Source: Microbacteriaceae bacterium UBA1487
GTDB taxonomy: Bacteria; Actinomycetota; Actinomycetes; Actinomycetales; Microbacteriaceae
Direction of reading: 5' to 3'
DNA length: 64,000 nucleotides
Assembly: GCA_002325245.1 (NCBI GenBank)
Contig: DCRR01000014.1
Span: 10,351 to 74,350, forward strand
A program made the position numbers and the translations under genes. Positions 44,204 through 53,236 of this stretch are shown piece by piece. Within the stretch, counting starts at the first letter, position 1. Each line of letters begins with the position of its first letter. The notes under the pieces are model-generated. The model saw only the letters and a list, made by a program, of their open reading frames with translations, was not told the DNA's origin and did no database searches.

Positions 44204-45029
44204 AGGTCCCCCGTTCTCCTGGTGCCCCCACGGCGATGTCGTTCGCGGTGAAGGTCACCACCAGCTGGTCGCTGACGACCTCGACGTCGTCGAGGACGAT
44301 CGCGGCGGGCAGCATCTCGGCCAGACAGATCGGCTCCTGCTGCAGGAACATCTGGGCGAGGCTTGCGAACACCGGGTTGCTCGTAAGCTCGTCGGCCGTG
44401 AGCGCCTCATCCCCGAGCCGGAAGCTGGTCGGCGTGAACACGAGCGCGCCGTCGGCGATGTCGGGCTGCACCCCCAGCCCGACGGAGAATTCGAAGTCGA
44501 ACAGCTCGAGAGTGGCCGTGACGACGATCTCGGGCGCATCGAGCGTGATGCTCTCGGGGTCGAGTCCGCTCAGCTGCGCCGCGACAGCCAGCAGATCGCC
44601 GGCTTCCAGGGTGAAGCGGCCGGTGACCAGCTCGGTCGTCGAGGCCTCATCGAGTGGAACCGATTCGGCGTGCAGCTCGAGCGCTCCCGTGAGCTCGCCC
44701 AGCGTGAACTCCTCGATCTCGATGTCGATCGAGTCGAGCCGACCCGCGATGAGCTGCGGGATCACGGGCGAGCTCCCGAGCGTCACCTCGACGTCGTCGG
44801 CCGACTCGAGCTCGAACTCGGCCGCGACGCGCGCGGCGATGGTGTCGGCAACGTAGCCGCGCGCCATGCTCTCCGCGAGGACGACCGCGATGGCGAGCAG
44901 CAGAACGATGACGCCGCCGAGCACCCACGGCCAGCGTCGACGCTGCCGGCGCACCCGGGTGATCGCGGTCGGCGAAACGACCATCGTCTCCGCGGCACGC
45001 GAGTGGGGAGTCTCCGAGGCCGGGTTCAC
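44184..45029 (-). CDS. DUF2993 (LmeA-like) phospholipid-binding protein, copy 1
   Basis: 281 residues from GTG, two bases after the argS stop. Membrane helix at ~35-55, then the same outer domain as the following gene (VADTIAARVAAEFE, LIAGRLDSIDIEIEEFTLGEL, ending in a Cys-containing tail). The tandem copies align along their length and clearly arose by duplication. Both probably face the wall space. The long open frame that includes the end of argS is a shadow. Confidence 0.85.
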   Translation of the reverse strand: MNPASETPHSRAAETMVVSPTAITRVRRQRRRWPWVLGGVIVLLLAIAVVLAESMARGYVADTIAARVAAEFELESADDVEVTLGSSPVIPQLIAGRLDSIDIEIEEFTLGELTGALELHAESVPLDEASTTELVTGRFTLEAGDLLAVAAQLSGLDPESITLDAPEIVVTATLELFDFEFSVGLGVQPDIADGALVFTPTSFRLGDEALTADELTSNPVFASLAQMFLQQEPICLAEMLPAAIVLDDVEVVSDQLVVTFTANDIAVGAPGERGTCDNGNE

Positions 45030-45031
45030 GC

Positions 45032-46684
45032 CTACATCTTCTCGGGTGCGCCGACGCCGAGCAAGGAAAGACCATTGCGAAGCACCTGGCTGGTCGCCTG
45101 GTTGAGCATCAGCCGGGAGGCGTGCACCGGCTCGATCGGGGCATCGCCGAGCGGGATCACGCGGCACGCGGCGTACCAGGTGTGGTAGGCCCCGGCGAGC
45201 TCCTCCAGGTACCGCGCGATGCGGTGCGGCTCGCGCAGCTCGGCGGCCTGACGCACGATCCGCGGGAACTCCGCGAGCTGCCCGAGAAGCGCGCTCTCCG
45301 TCTCGTGAGCGAGCGCTGCGGCATCGAAGGCCTCGGTCGTCACCCCCGCCTCGGCCGCGTTGCGCGCGACGGCGCAGGTGCGGGCGTGGGCGTACTGCAC
45401 GTAGAAGACCGGGTTGTCGTTGGTCTTCTTGGTGAGCAGATCCAGATCGATGTCGAGCTGGCTGTCCGCGGAGCTGCGCACGAGCGCGTAGCGCGCCGCG
45501 TCGACGCCGACCGCCTCGACCAGGTCCTCCATCGTGACGACCGTGCCGGCGCGCTTGGACATCCGGACCGGCTCGCCGTTGCGGACCAGGTTCACCATCT
45601 GTCCGATGAGGATCTCGAGGTTCACGTAGGGCTCGTCGCCGAAGGCCGCGGTCATCGCCATCAGCCGCTTGACGTAGCCGTGGTGGTCGGCGCCCAGCAG
45701 GATCAGGTTGCGCTCGAATCCGCGCTCCCGCTTGTTCAGGTAGTACGCCAGATCGCCGGAGATGTAGGCGCCCTCGCCGTCGCTCTTGATGACGACGCGG
45801 TCCTTGTCGTCGCCGAACTCGGTCGTGCGCAGCCACGTGGCGCCCTCGGACTCGAAGATGTGGCCGAGCTCCCGCAGCCGCGCGACGGCGTGCTCGACGG
45901 CGCCGGACTCGTGCAGCGAGTCCTCGTGGAAGTAGACGTCGAAATCCACCCCGAAGTCGTGCAGGCTCTGCCGGATCTCGCCGAACATGAGCTCCACCCC
46001 GTGCGCCCGGAAGCGCTCCGTCTGCGCCGCACGATCGAGCGCAGCGAGGTCGACGTCGCTGGCGGCGACGACGCGCGACGCGATGTCGTGGATGTACTGA
46101 CCGCCGTAGCCGTCCTCCGGGGCTGGCTCGCCGAGGTAGGACGCGACGAGCGAGCGAGCGAAGCGGTCGATCTGCGCCCCGTGATCGTTGAAGTAGTACT
46201 CGCGCGTGACGAGGCCGCCCTCTGCCTCGAAGACGCGAGCGAGCGAGTCGCCGACCGCCGCCCAGCGCGTGCCGCCGATGTGAATCGGTCCGGTCGGGTT
46301 GGCCGAGACGAACTCGAGGTTGATCGTGACGCCCGCATACAGGTCGCCATTGCCGTAGGACTCCCCCGCGTCGACGATGCGCGCGGCAACGACGCCCGCC
46401 GCGGCGGCATCGAGCGTGATGTTGACGAAGCCGGGCCCCGCCACCGAGGCCTCGGCGATGCCGTCGACCTGCGCGAGGGCGGTGACGAGCTCGGCCGCGA
46501 ACTCGCGGGGAACCCGGTCGAGGCGCTTGCCGAGCTTCATCGCGACATTGGAGGCCCAGTCGCCGTGCTCGCGGTTGCGCGGGCGCTCGAGCGTCACATC
46601 CGCGTCGGAGATCTCGTCCGCGCGCTCCCCCGCGACCTCGCGGGCGGCGTGCAGGACAACGGCAGTCAGTTCGGCGGGATTCAC
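45032..46684 (-). CDS. argS: Arginyl-tRNA synthetase
   Basis: 550 residues, class Ia. Start GTG at 46684. The N-terminal Add-1 domain is present, the HIGH motif is in ANPTGPIHIGGTRWA, and the KMSKS-like loop is VRMSKRAGTVV. The C-terminal DALR anticodon domain ends NGLSLLGVGAPEKM. A tRNA-Arg gene lies 1.5 kb away. TAGGAT ends eight bases before the start. Confidence 0.97.
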   Translation of the reverse strand: MNPAELTAVVLHAAREVAGERADEISDADVTLERPRNREHGDWASNVAMKLGKRLDRVPREFAAELVTALAQVDGIAEASVAGPGFVNITLDAAAAGVVAARIVDAGESYGNGDLYAGVTINLEFVSANPTGPIHIGGTRWAAVGDSLARVFEAEGGLVTREYYFNDHGAQIDRFARSLVASYLGEPAPEDGYGGQYIHDIASRVVAASDVDLAALDRAAQTERFRAHGVELMFGEIRQSLHDFGVDFDVYFHEDSLHESGAVEHAVARLRELGHIFESEGATWLRTTEFGDDKDRVVIKSDGEGAYISGDLAYYLNKRERGFERNLILLGADHHGYVKRLMAMTAAFGDEPYVNLEILIGQMVNLVRNGEPVRMSKRAGTVVTMEDLVEAVGVDAARYALVRSSADSQLDIDLDLLTKKTNDNPVFYVQYAHARTCAVARNAAEAGVTTEAFDAAALAHETESALLGQLAEFPRIVRQAAELREPHRIARYLEELAGAYHTWYAACRVIPLGDAPIEPVHASRLMLNQATSQVLRNGLSLLGVGAPEKM

Positions 46685-46692
46685 GAGGGACG

Positions 46693-46698
46693 ATCCTA
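46693..46698 (-). promoter_or_regulatory. -10 box of argS
   Basis: Minus-strand TAGGAT, eight bases, GTG. It implies an untranslated leader of at most one or two bases. Confidence 0.4.
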
Positions 46699-46738
46699 TC
46701 CGCCGGGCGTGGCGTGCACCGCCATCCGCTGACCGCCG

Positions 46739-46744
46739 CACAAT
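46739..46744 (+). promoter_or_regulatory. -10-like box of the lipoprotein gene
   Basis: CACAAT, six bases, GTG. The first base differs from the common TANNNT form. Confidence 0.3.
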
Positions 46745-46750
46745 GGTCGG

Positions 46751-47356
46751 GTGCTGAATCGAGTCGTTCGTCGCCCCGTCGGAGTCACTGCCGCCGCCAC
46801 CGTCGCCGGTGGTCTCCTCCTCCTGCTCTCGGCCTGCGCCGTGGCGCCGGCCCCGCTGCCGGGTGCGAGCGAGTCGGGCGCGCCGACGCCGACCGTCTCG
46901 GCGAGCGCGACCCCCGACGCCTCGCCGACCCCCGAGGTCGAGGCCTCGATCCCGCTCGAGCTGGGATGCGCCGACCTGATCTCGGCCGACACGATGTTCG
47001 CCTTCAACCCGAACTTCGCGGCCCTGGCCGAGTGGACGCCGGAGGCCGGCACCCCGGCAGCCGCCGCGCTCGCCGCGGACGGCGTCGCCTGTCGCTGGGT
47101 GCGAGAGTCCGGCGGGGCGAGCGTCGACCTCGCCGCGTCGCGTCTCGGCGATGCGGCGCTCGCGGCAGCGATCGACGCCGCGACCGGCAGCCCGGTCGAC
47201 TTCGGCGACGAGGCCTACTTCTCGAGCGATGCGAACGAGCGCGGGACGCTCGTGGTGTTCTCCGGATCCGCCCGACTCGTGCTCTCGAGCGTGTACTTCG
47301 GCGAGGCGGGCGACGCGACGGTGCTCGTCGAGTCGGCGCTCGCCGCGCTCAACTGA
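46751..47356 (+). CDS. Predicted lipoprotein
   Basis: 201 residues from GTG. Signal peptide with lipobox LLSAC (Cys near residue 29), a Pro/Thr/Ser linker to ~65, then a ~135-residue outer domain beginning LGCADLISADTMF and containing CRWVRESGG. Two Cys in the domain (GCAD and ACRW) may pair. The same arrangement (lipobox, linker, DC...AM, a second Cys before WGDE) is seen in the frameshifted gene at 62.8 kb. Function unknown. Its end overlaps the convergent transglutaminase gene by eight bases. Confidence 0.8.
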   Translation: MLNRVVRRPVGVTAAATVAGGLLLLLSACAVAPAPLPGASESGAPTPTVSASATPDASPTPEVEASIPLELGCADLISADTMFAFNPNFAALAEWTPEAGTPAAAALAADGVACRWVRESGGASVDLAASRLGDAALAAAIDAATGSPVDFGDEAYFSSDANERGTLVVFSGSARLVLSSVYFGEAGDATVLVESALAALN

Positions 47357-48155
47357 GTTCGACGAGCTCGTTCGGGTCGTCGGGCTCGAGCTCGGGCGCC
47401 TCGGCCCCCACGCGCAGCTCGATGAGGTCGACGTCGGCCAGCGTGTTGGTGAGGAACGCGGTGTCGGCGGCGTCGCGTCCCGTGGCGATGCGCACCATCT
47501 CACGCCGGGGCGCCAGCCGCGTCGCATCCACCAGCAGCCACCGGTCGTCGACGAGCGCCTCGACCACGGCGTGAAAGTCCATCGGGACGAGACCCGGGGC
47601 GTAGACCGACACCAGTCGCGCGGGCACATCCAGCGCCCGCAGCAGCGCCAGCACGACGTGGGCGAAGTCGCGGCACACGCCGACACCGGAGGCGAGCGTC
47701 GCCTCCGCCCCACCGCGCCAGGCCTGGTCGGTCGACGCATAGCGCAGGCGCTCGTGCACCCACCGTTCGACCGCGAGCAGCAGCTCCACCCCCGCCAGCC
47801 CCGCGAAGTGCGAGCGCGCGAACGAGGTCAGCACGTCCGCCTCGACGTAGCGGCTGGGGCGCGCGTAGGCGATCACGTCGAGCGGATCCACGAGCGCGGC
47901 CGGAGCGCGCCCGACGCGCGCCTCGTAGGCGACGCGCAGCACGCCCGCCTCGACCTCGCCGACGTGCAGTCGGGTTCCGTGCGGACCGGCGAGCTCGCGC
48001 ACCGGAAGCTCGGCGCCGTCGAGCGTGACGCTGAGAGTCTCGGCGACCTCGGGGTGCGTGCCCGCGACCGCCATGGAGAGGACGAATTCGGTGTGCGCCA
48101 CCACGGTGGCGGCGAACTCGGCGCGAACGACGCGGTCAGAGTCGAACGGAGCCAT
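47349..48155 (-). CDS. Transglutaminase-like cysteine protease-fold protein
   Basis: 268 residues, no signal peptide. The N-terminal beta domain (~1-90) and the transglutaminase core hold the full triad: Cys in GVCRDFAH, His in DFHAVVEA, Asp in VDATRLAP. It resembles cytoplasmic transglutaminase-family proteins common beside COG2307/COG2308 genes, which are absent here. In contrast to the TgpA-like protein at 0.4-2.7 kb, this one should be catalytically competent. Substrate unknown. Confidence 0.88.
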   Translation of the reverse strand: MAPFDSDRVVRAEFAATVVAHTEFVLSMAVAGTHPEVAETLSVTLDGAELPVRELAGPHGTRLHVGEVEAGVLRVAYEARVGRAPAALVDPLDVIAYARPSRYVEADVLTSFARSHFAGLAGVELLLAVERWVHERLRYASTDQAWRGGAEATLASGVGVCRDFAHVVLALLRALDVPARLVSVYAPGLVPMDFHAVVEALVDDRWLLVDATRLAPRREMVRIATGRDAADTAFLTNTLADVDLIELRVGAEAPELEPDDPNELVELS

Positions 48156-48161
48156 ACTGCT

Positions 48162-48167
48162 AACCTA
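48162..48167 (-). promoter_or_regulatory. -10 box of the transglutaminase gene, leaderless type
   Basis: Minus-strand TAGGTT, six bases, ATG. On the plus strand the same bases (TAACCT, 48161-48166) could serve as the -10 of the tRNA, giving back-to-back promoters. Confidence 0.4.
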
Positions 48168-48178
48168 GTTGCGCATCC

Positions 48179-48254
48179 GCCCTCGTAGCTCAGTGGATAG
48201 AGCGCTTCCCTCCGGAGGAAGAAGTCGCACGTTCGAATCGTGTCGAGGGCACCA
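48179..48254 (+). tRNA. tRNA-Arg (CCG anticodon)
   Basis: Cloverleaf: acceptor GCCCTCG/CGAGGGC, D stem GCTC/GAGC, anticodon stem CTTCC/GGAAG with loop CTCCGGA (anticodon CCG, reading CGG), T arm with TTCGAAT. Discriminator A and a genomically encoded CCA at 48252-48254. Confidence 0.97.
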
Positions 48255-48269
48255 AGATCTGACGGCGCC

Positions 48270-49700
48270 TCATTCGCGCGCGTGCGCCTCGAGGAACTCG
48301 TACAGCTCTCGGTCATCGACGCCGGGGAATGTCCCGGCCGGCAGCGGCGAGAAGATGTGCGCGTGCACCTTGGCGCTCGACCAGGCGCGGCCCGACCAGC
48401 GCTCGGTGAGCTCGGTCGCCGGCCGCTTGCAGCAGCTCAGCTCCGGGCAGGTGGAGCGGTAGCGCACCTTCGTCTCGCGACCGCGGAACCACTTGGATTC
48501 GGCGAAGGGCACCCCGAGCGTGATCGAGAACTCGTCGGTCGTTCCGGAGCCGGTCTGCGTCGACTCGAAGTAGGTGCCCGCCGGGGTGTCGGTGTACTGG
48601 TAGTACTCGGTCGTGCGGTTGGTGCGCTCGAAGGCCTCTCGGGCGCTCCAGTGCCGGCACACGATCTCGCCTTCGATCGAACCGGTGGCGTCGACCGGGA
48701 GCGGAAGCCCGTCATTCTCGTAGGCCTTCGAGATCGCGCCGTCGCCGCCGACGCGCAGGAAGTGCAGCGTGATGCCGAGATGCTCGGTCGCGAGGTTGGT
48801 GAAGCGCAGAGCCGCCGCCTCGTGCGTGACGCCGAAGGCATCCCGGAAGTCCTCGATCGCGATGTTGCGGTCGTCCTTGGCCTGCCGCAGGAACTCCAGC
48901 GATTGGGTCAGCGGCATCAGGCAGGCGGCCGCGTAGTAATTGATCTCCAGCCGCTGGCGCAGGAACTCGGCGTAGCTGGTGGGGGCGGCGTGGCCGAGCA
49001 GCCGGTGCGCCATCGCCTGCAGGGCCATCGAGCGCAGGCCGTGACCGCCGGGGATCGAGGCGGGAGGCAGGTAGATGCGGCCGTTCTCGAGGTCGGTCAC
49101 TGAGCGCGCTGAGTGCGGCAGGTCGTCGACGTGGACGAGTTCGAAGCCGAGACGTTCGGCCATCCGGCTCACGGATCGGTGAGTGAGCGCGCCGGTCGTG
49201 TGGCCGACCGCGGCGAGCGCCTCCTCGGCGAGCGCCTCGATGTCGGGCAGGTAGTTGTTGCGGGTGCGCATCAGGGCACGCAGCTCGGTGTTGGCGCGTC
49301 GCGCCTCCTCGGGCGTCGCGACCGCTTCACGGGCCCGCCGCTCGATCTCGCGATGCAGCCCGACGAGAGCGCGGAGCACGTCGTCGCTCATCGCCTTGGA
49401 GGCGCGCAGCGGCGGCAGCCCGAGCTCGCGATACGTCGACGCGGCCTGGGCCCGTTCGAGCTCGATCTCGAGGGCCGCGCGTTCGCTCGGGGGCTCCGCC
49501 TCGAGAAGCGTGGCCACCGGGATCCCCAGCTCGTCGGCGACCGCCGACAGCAGCGACAGCCGCGGCTCCCGGCGACCGTTCTCCATCAGCGACAGCTGGC
49601 TGGCGGCGACGCCGACCGCGGCGCCGAGCTGATCGAGGGTGAGGCCCGCCTCGGTTCGGAAGTGCCGCATGCGCTGGCCGAGGGTCGCAAGATCCTTCAT
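48270..49700 (-). CDS. ramB: RamB-type XRE/ImmA-IrrE (ScfR-like) regulator
   Basis: 476 residues from ATG 49700. N-terminal Cro/C1 helix-turn-helix (~8-65, GLTLDQLGAAVGVAASQLSLMENG). The central IrrE/ImmA-like domain has MALQAMAHRLLGH in place of a metal-protease HExxH, so it is probably non-catalytic. The C-terminal DUF2083/ScfR domain contains Cys-rich CPELSCCKRP. Length and layout match corynebacterial RamB and mycobacterial orthologues, acetate/propionate regulators. Divergent from pckG, which fits control of central carbon flux. Confidence 0.85.
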   Translation of the reverse strand: MKDLATLGQRMRHFRTEAGLTLDQLGAAVGVAASQLSLMENGRREPRLSLLSAVADELGIPVATLLEAEPPSERAALEIELERAQAASTYRELGLPPLRASKAMSDDVLRALVGLHREIERRAREAVATPEEARRANTELRALMRTRNNYLPDIEALAEEALAAVGHTTGALTHRSVSRMAERLGFELVHVDDLPHSARSVTDLENGRIYLPPASIPGGHGLRSMALQAMAHRLLGHAAPTSYAEFLRQRLEINYYAAACLMPLTQSLEFLRQAKDDRNIAIEDFRDAFGVTHEAAALRFTNLATEHLGITLHFLRVGGDGAISKAYENDGLPLPVDATGSIEGEIVCRHWSAREAFERTNRTTEYYQYTDTPAGTYFESTQTGSGTTDEFSITLGVPFAESKWFRGRETKVRYRSTCPELSCCKRPATELTERWSGRAWSSAKVHAHIFSPLPAGTFPGVDDRELYEFLEAHARE

Positions 49701-49782
49701 GTCTCCACAATAGCGAAACATTGTGCGTTCTTTTCACGCTGCAATCGCCCGATGCTCGTGAAAACACCGGAAAGTGGAGACA
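49701..49782. promoter_or_regulatory. ramB-pckG control region with inverted repeats
   Basis: Two dyads. CACAAT-N8-ATTGTG (49706-49725) covers the ramB -10 box TATTGT (49707-49712, minus), which ends six bases before the ramB ATG. A second pair, TGTCTCCAC (49700-49708) and GTGGAGACA (49774-49782), is a perfect nine-base inverted repeat spaced by 65 bases, flanking the ramB and pckG promoter regions. Likely autoregulatory and looping sites. Confidence 0.45.
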
Positions 49783-49824
49783 AGAAGAGATCTTGCCACC
49801 GGATCACGACACCTCGGAGTAACG

Positions 49825-51717
49825 ATGACCGTTATCGACCGCCCCACCGCCCCCGCCAGCGGACGCGCGACCCCGCCCGCCGCGCCCCGCCCCACCGGGA
49901 CCCTCGCCCCGGGCGGCGCTCCCGCGGGAACGAATCCGCAGATGGTCGCGTGGGTTGCCGACATGGCCGGCCTCGCGCAGCCCGACCGCGTCGTGTGGTG
50001 CGACGGCTCCCGAGCCGAGCGCGACCAGCTGCTGCGCACGCTCGTCGAGAATGGCACGATCGAGCGCCTGAACGCCGAGCTGCGCCCCTACAGCTTCCTC
50101 GCGCGCAGCGACCCGAGCGACGTCGCCCGCGTCGAGTCCCGCACCTTCATCTGCTCCGAGCGCGAAGAGGATGCCGGCCCGACCAACCACTGGGTCGACC
50201 CGGACGAGATGCGCCTCACCCTCGGCGAGAAATTCGATGGCGCGATGCGCGGCCGCACGATGTACGTCGTGCCGTTCTCGATGGGCCCCATCGGGAGCCC
50301 GCTGTCGCGCTACGGCGTGCAGCTCACCGACTCTCCCTACGTCGTCGTCAGCATGGGCACGATGACCCGCATGGGATCCGCTGCGCTCGAGCAGATGACG
50401 GCCGGCCGCGCGTGGGTGCCCGCGATGCATTCCGTGGGGGCGCCCCTCGAGCCGGGCGAGACGGATGTCGCCTGGCCGTGCAACGCGGAGAAGTACATCA
50501 GTCACTTCCCCGAGACGCGGGAGATCTGGTCCTACGGCTCCGCCTACGGCGGCAACGCGATCCTCGCCAAGAAGTCGTTCGCACTGCGTATCGCCTCGGC
50601 GATCGCCCGCGACGAGGGCTGGCTCGCCGAGCACATGCTGCTGCTCAAGGTGACCAACCCGCGCGGTCGCGTGTTCCACGTCGCGGCGGCGTTCCCGAGC
50701 GCGTGCGGCAAGACGAATTTCGCCATGCTCGACCCGAGCATCCCCGGCTGGACGGTCGAGACCATCGGCGACGACATCGCGTGGCTCGCGCCCGGCGAGG
50801 ACGGCAAGCTGCGCGCGATCAATCCCGAGGCGGGCTTCTTCGGGGTCGCGCCGGGCACCGGCGTCGACACCAACAAGACGGCGATCGACACCCTCTGGGG
50901 GAACACCGTCTTCACCAACGTGGCGCGCACCGACGACGGCGATGTCTGGTGGGAAGGGCTCACCAAGACCCCGCCCGCCCACCTCACCGATTGGCAGGGG
51001 CAGGAGTGGACGCCCGACTCGGGCCGCCCGGCCGCGCACGCCAACTCACGATTCACCGTGGCTGCCGAGCAGTGCCCGACGATCTCGGACGACTGGCAGG
51101 ACCCACGCGGCGTCGTCATCGACGCACTGATCTTCGGCGGCCGCCGAGCCACGAATGTGCCTCTGGTGGCGGAGGCACGGGACTGGGAGCACGGCGTCTT
51201 CGTGGGCGCGACTCTCGCCTCCGAGCGGACGGCGGCCGCCGAAGGAACCGTCGGCGAGCTGCGCCGCGATCCGTTCGCGATGCTGCCGTTCTGCGGCTAC
51301 CACATGGCCGACTACTGGCAGCACTGGCTCGATGTGGGAGCGCAGCTGCGCCGCACCGGCTCGGTTCCGCGGGTGTTCCAGGTGAACTGGTTCCGCAAGG
51401 ACGAGAACGGCCGCTGGCTCTGGCCCGGCTTCTCCGAGAACAGCCGCGTCCTGGCCTGGATTCTCGACCGCGTCGACGGCAGCGCTCCGGCGGTCGCCAG
51501 TCCTGCTGGCTGGATTCCGGCCCCCGGCGCGATCGACCACCGGGCCGCCGGGGTCAACGACGAGGACTGGGCCGCGCTGTTCGACATCGACCCGGAGGCC
51601 TGGCTCGCCGAGGCCGACGACACCGAGTCGTTCCTCGACGGTTTCGGCGACCGGGTGCCCACGGCCGTGCGCGCGCAGCTCGCGGAGCTTCGCAGCCGAC
51701 TGCACGCCGCCTCCTGA
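49825..51717 (+). CDS. pckG: Phosphoenolpyruvate carboxykinase (GTP)
   Basis: 630 residues from ATG with CGGAG nine bases upstream. GTP-class motifs: FPSACGKTNFAML kinase-1a loop with the active-site Cys, kinase-2-like GDDIAWLAPG, GFFGVAPGT, and NWFRKDENGRWLWPGF. It converts oxaloacetate and GTP to PEP in gluconeogenesis/anaplerosis. The N-terminal ~35 residues are Pro/Ala-rich and extend beyond most homologues. Confidence 0.97.
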   Translation: MTVIDRPTAPASGRATPPAAPRPTGTLAPGGAPAGTNPQMVAWVADMAGLAQPDRVVWCDGSRAERDQLLRTLVENGTIERLNAELRPYSFLARSDPSDVARVESRTFICSEREEDAGPTNHWVDPDEMRLTLGEKFDGAMRGRTMYVVPFSMGPIGSPLSRYGVQLTDSPYVVVSMGTMTRMGSAALEQMTAGRAWVPAMHSVGAPLEPGETDVAWPCNAEKYISHFPETREIWSYGSAYGGNAILAKKSFALRIASAIARDEGWLAEHMLLLKVTNPRGRVFHVAAAFPSACGKTNFAMLDPSIPGWTVETIGDDIAWLAPGEDGKLRAINPEAGFFGVAPGTGVDTNKTAIDTLWGNTVFTNVARTDDGDVWWEGLTKTPPAHLTDWQGQEWTPDSGRPAAHANSRFTVAAEQCPTISDDWQDPRGVVIDALIFGGRRATNVPLVAEARDWEHGVFVGATLASERTAAAEGTVGELRRDPFAMLPFCGYHMADYWQHWLDVGAQLRRTGSVPRVFQVNWFRKDENGRWLWPGFSENSRVLAWILDRVDGSAPAVASPAGWIPAPGAIDHRAAGVNDEDWAALFDIDPEAWLAEADDTESFLDGFGDRVPTAVRAQLAELRSRLHAAS

Positions 51718-51805
51718 CACCGCGCTCCCCGGAGCCCGGCCGCACCCCAACGTTTTCTCACACCTCGTCGTCTGACAGGGTGAAGGCAGAAGACGGGAGG
51801 TGGAT

Positions 51806-52393
51806 GTGCGCCGGGTTCCGGAGTGGGAGCAGACGGTCGCGCGACTCGTCGACGAGCGCGGCGACGCGCTGCTGCGCTACGCGCAGCTGCTGTGCGGCGA
51901 TCGCGAGGACGCCGCCGATCTCGTGCAGGACGCCCTCGTGCGCACCTTCGGCCGCCTCCGCAACGGCTTCTCGATCGAGAGCGCCGAATCGTACGTCCGC
52001 CGCGCGATCCTGAACGGCGCCGTCGATCGCAGCCGTCGCCGGTCCCGGTGGCGGCGCATCGCCCCGCTCGAGTACCGACCCGACGAGCACGAGCCCGACT
52101 CGCTCGCCAGCGAGACGCGCCTCGATCTGCACGACGAGCTGCGCAAGCTCAGCCCGCGCGAGCGCGCCTGCATCGTGCTGCGCTACTACGACGACCTCAA
52201 GGTCGACGACATCGCCGCCGAGCTCGGCATCAGCGCCGGAACCGTCAAGCGCTACTTGAGCGACGGCCTCGCCAAGATGGCGATCACGCTCGCCGACGAC
52301 GGCACGCGAGCCGACCGTCTCGGCCCCGCCGGACCGATGCCGCCCGCCGCATCCCGCCCCCTGACCGACCGTGGAGGCTTCCGTGGCAAGTGA
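51806..52393 (+). CDS. ECF-like RNA polymerase sigma factor
   Basis: 195 residues from the GTG at 51806, which has GGGAGG five bases upstream; the GTG at 51800 abuts that site. Sigma-2 region: LLRYAQLLCGDREDAADLVQDALVRTF. Region 4: LSPRERACIVLRYYDDLKVDDIAAELGISAGTVKRYLS. It belongs to the SigE-like group whose partners are often single-pass membrane proteins without a zinc finger. A downstream overlapping gene codes for such a protein. Confidence 0.92.
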   Translation: MRRVPEWEQTVARLVDERGDALLRYAQLLCGDREDAADLVQDALVRTFGRLRNGFSIESAESYVRRAILNGAVDRSRRRSRWRRIAPLEYRPDEHEPDSLASETRLDLHDELRKLSPRERACIVLRYYDDLKVDDIAAELGISAGTVKRYLSDGLAKMAITLADDGTRADRLGPAGPMPPAASRPLTDRGGFRGK

Positions 52394-53138
52394 GACCGAC
52401 CTGCGCCACCGCTTCCGCGACCCGGAGACGCCCGAGGGCACGATCGACGTCGATGCGGTCATCCGCCGCGCCCGCACCCGTCGGCGACCGCGCGTGCTCG
52501 CCGCGGCGGGCGTTTCGACCCTGGCCGCGGCCGCCATCGTCGTACCACTGACGATCGTCGGCGTCGGCTCGCTCTCCCCCGCCGGCCCCGACGCCACGCT
52601 CGCGGGAGGTGCTGCCGAGTCCTCCGCCGACTCGAGCCTCACCGACGCCGACGCGACCATCGAGCGCGCTCCTGCCTCCCGCCTGAACCTGTGCGAGGGC
52701 GCGGTCACCTGGGTCGACACCGCCGCGAGCGGTCTCGCACTCGCCGTCCCGACCATCGCGGCCGTCGCCGAGCGCGGACCGGTGTCACTCGACGTCACCC
52801 TCGCCAATACGAGCGAGGCGGAGATCCGCGGGACGGTCCTCGGCGAGCCGGTGCTCACGGTGAGCGACGACGACGTCGTGGTCTGGCACAGCAATGGTCC
52901 GGGCGCCAGCGAGCAGCGGCCGTTCGTGCTGCAGCCCGGGGAGTCGACGAGCTTCGAGGCGCGCCTCGAGCTCGTGCGCTGCGAGATCGAGGACGACGAG
53001 GCGGCCGAGTTCCGGTCCGACCTGCCGCCTCTGCCCGCGGGCGAGTACACCGTGAGCGCTGTTCTCGAGGTGGACCTCGGCGACGGGGCGGGGCCGATTC
53101 TCGTCACGGGTCCCTCGGCGCCGATCCGCGTCGGCTGA
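52383..53138 (+). CDS. Single-pass membrane protein, possible anti-sigma partner
   Basis: 251 residues from the GTG at 52383, which has GGAGG six bases upstream and overlaps the sigma gene. A cytoplasmic ~40-residue N-terminus (LRHRFRDPETPEGTIDVDAV) with an Arg-rich block, one membrane helix (~42-62), then a beta-rich outer domain (SLDVTLANTSEAEIRG, LQPGESTSFEARLEL). No zinc-type anti-sigma motif is seen. Position and topology suggest a regulator of the sigma factor, but the sequence family is not recognised. Confidence 0.75.
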   Translation: MASETDLRHRFRDPETPEGTIDVDAVIRRARTRRRPRVLAAAGVSTLAAAAIVVPLTIVGVGSLSPAGPDATLAGGAAESSADSSLTDADATIERAPASRLNLCEGAVTWVDTAASGLALAVPTIAAVAERGPVSLDVTLANTSEAEIRGTVLGEPVLTVSDDDVVVWHSNGPGASEQRPFVLQPGESTSFEARLELVRCEIEDDEAAEFRSDLPPLPAGEYTVSAVLEVDLGDGAGPILVTGPSAPIRVG

Positions 53139-53175
53139 TCGCGTGCCCCGCCGTGCGATCGGCGTCGAACCCTCG

Positions 53176-53203
53176 TTGAATGCTCACCCTTTCTGACTAG
53201 GAT
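53176..53203 (+). promoter_or_regulatory. Sigma-A-type promoter of the TPM-pspA operon
   Basis: TTGAAT, 16 bases, TAGGAT. Predicted start about 27 bases before the ATG, leaving the GGGAGGAG ribosome site intact. It is the best -35/-10 pair in the window. Confidence 0.55.
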
Positions 53204-53236
53204 TCCTCCCACAGCACGCCATCGGGAGGAGCCCGG

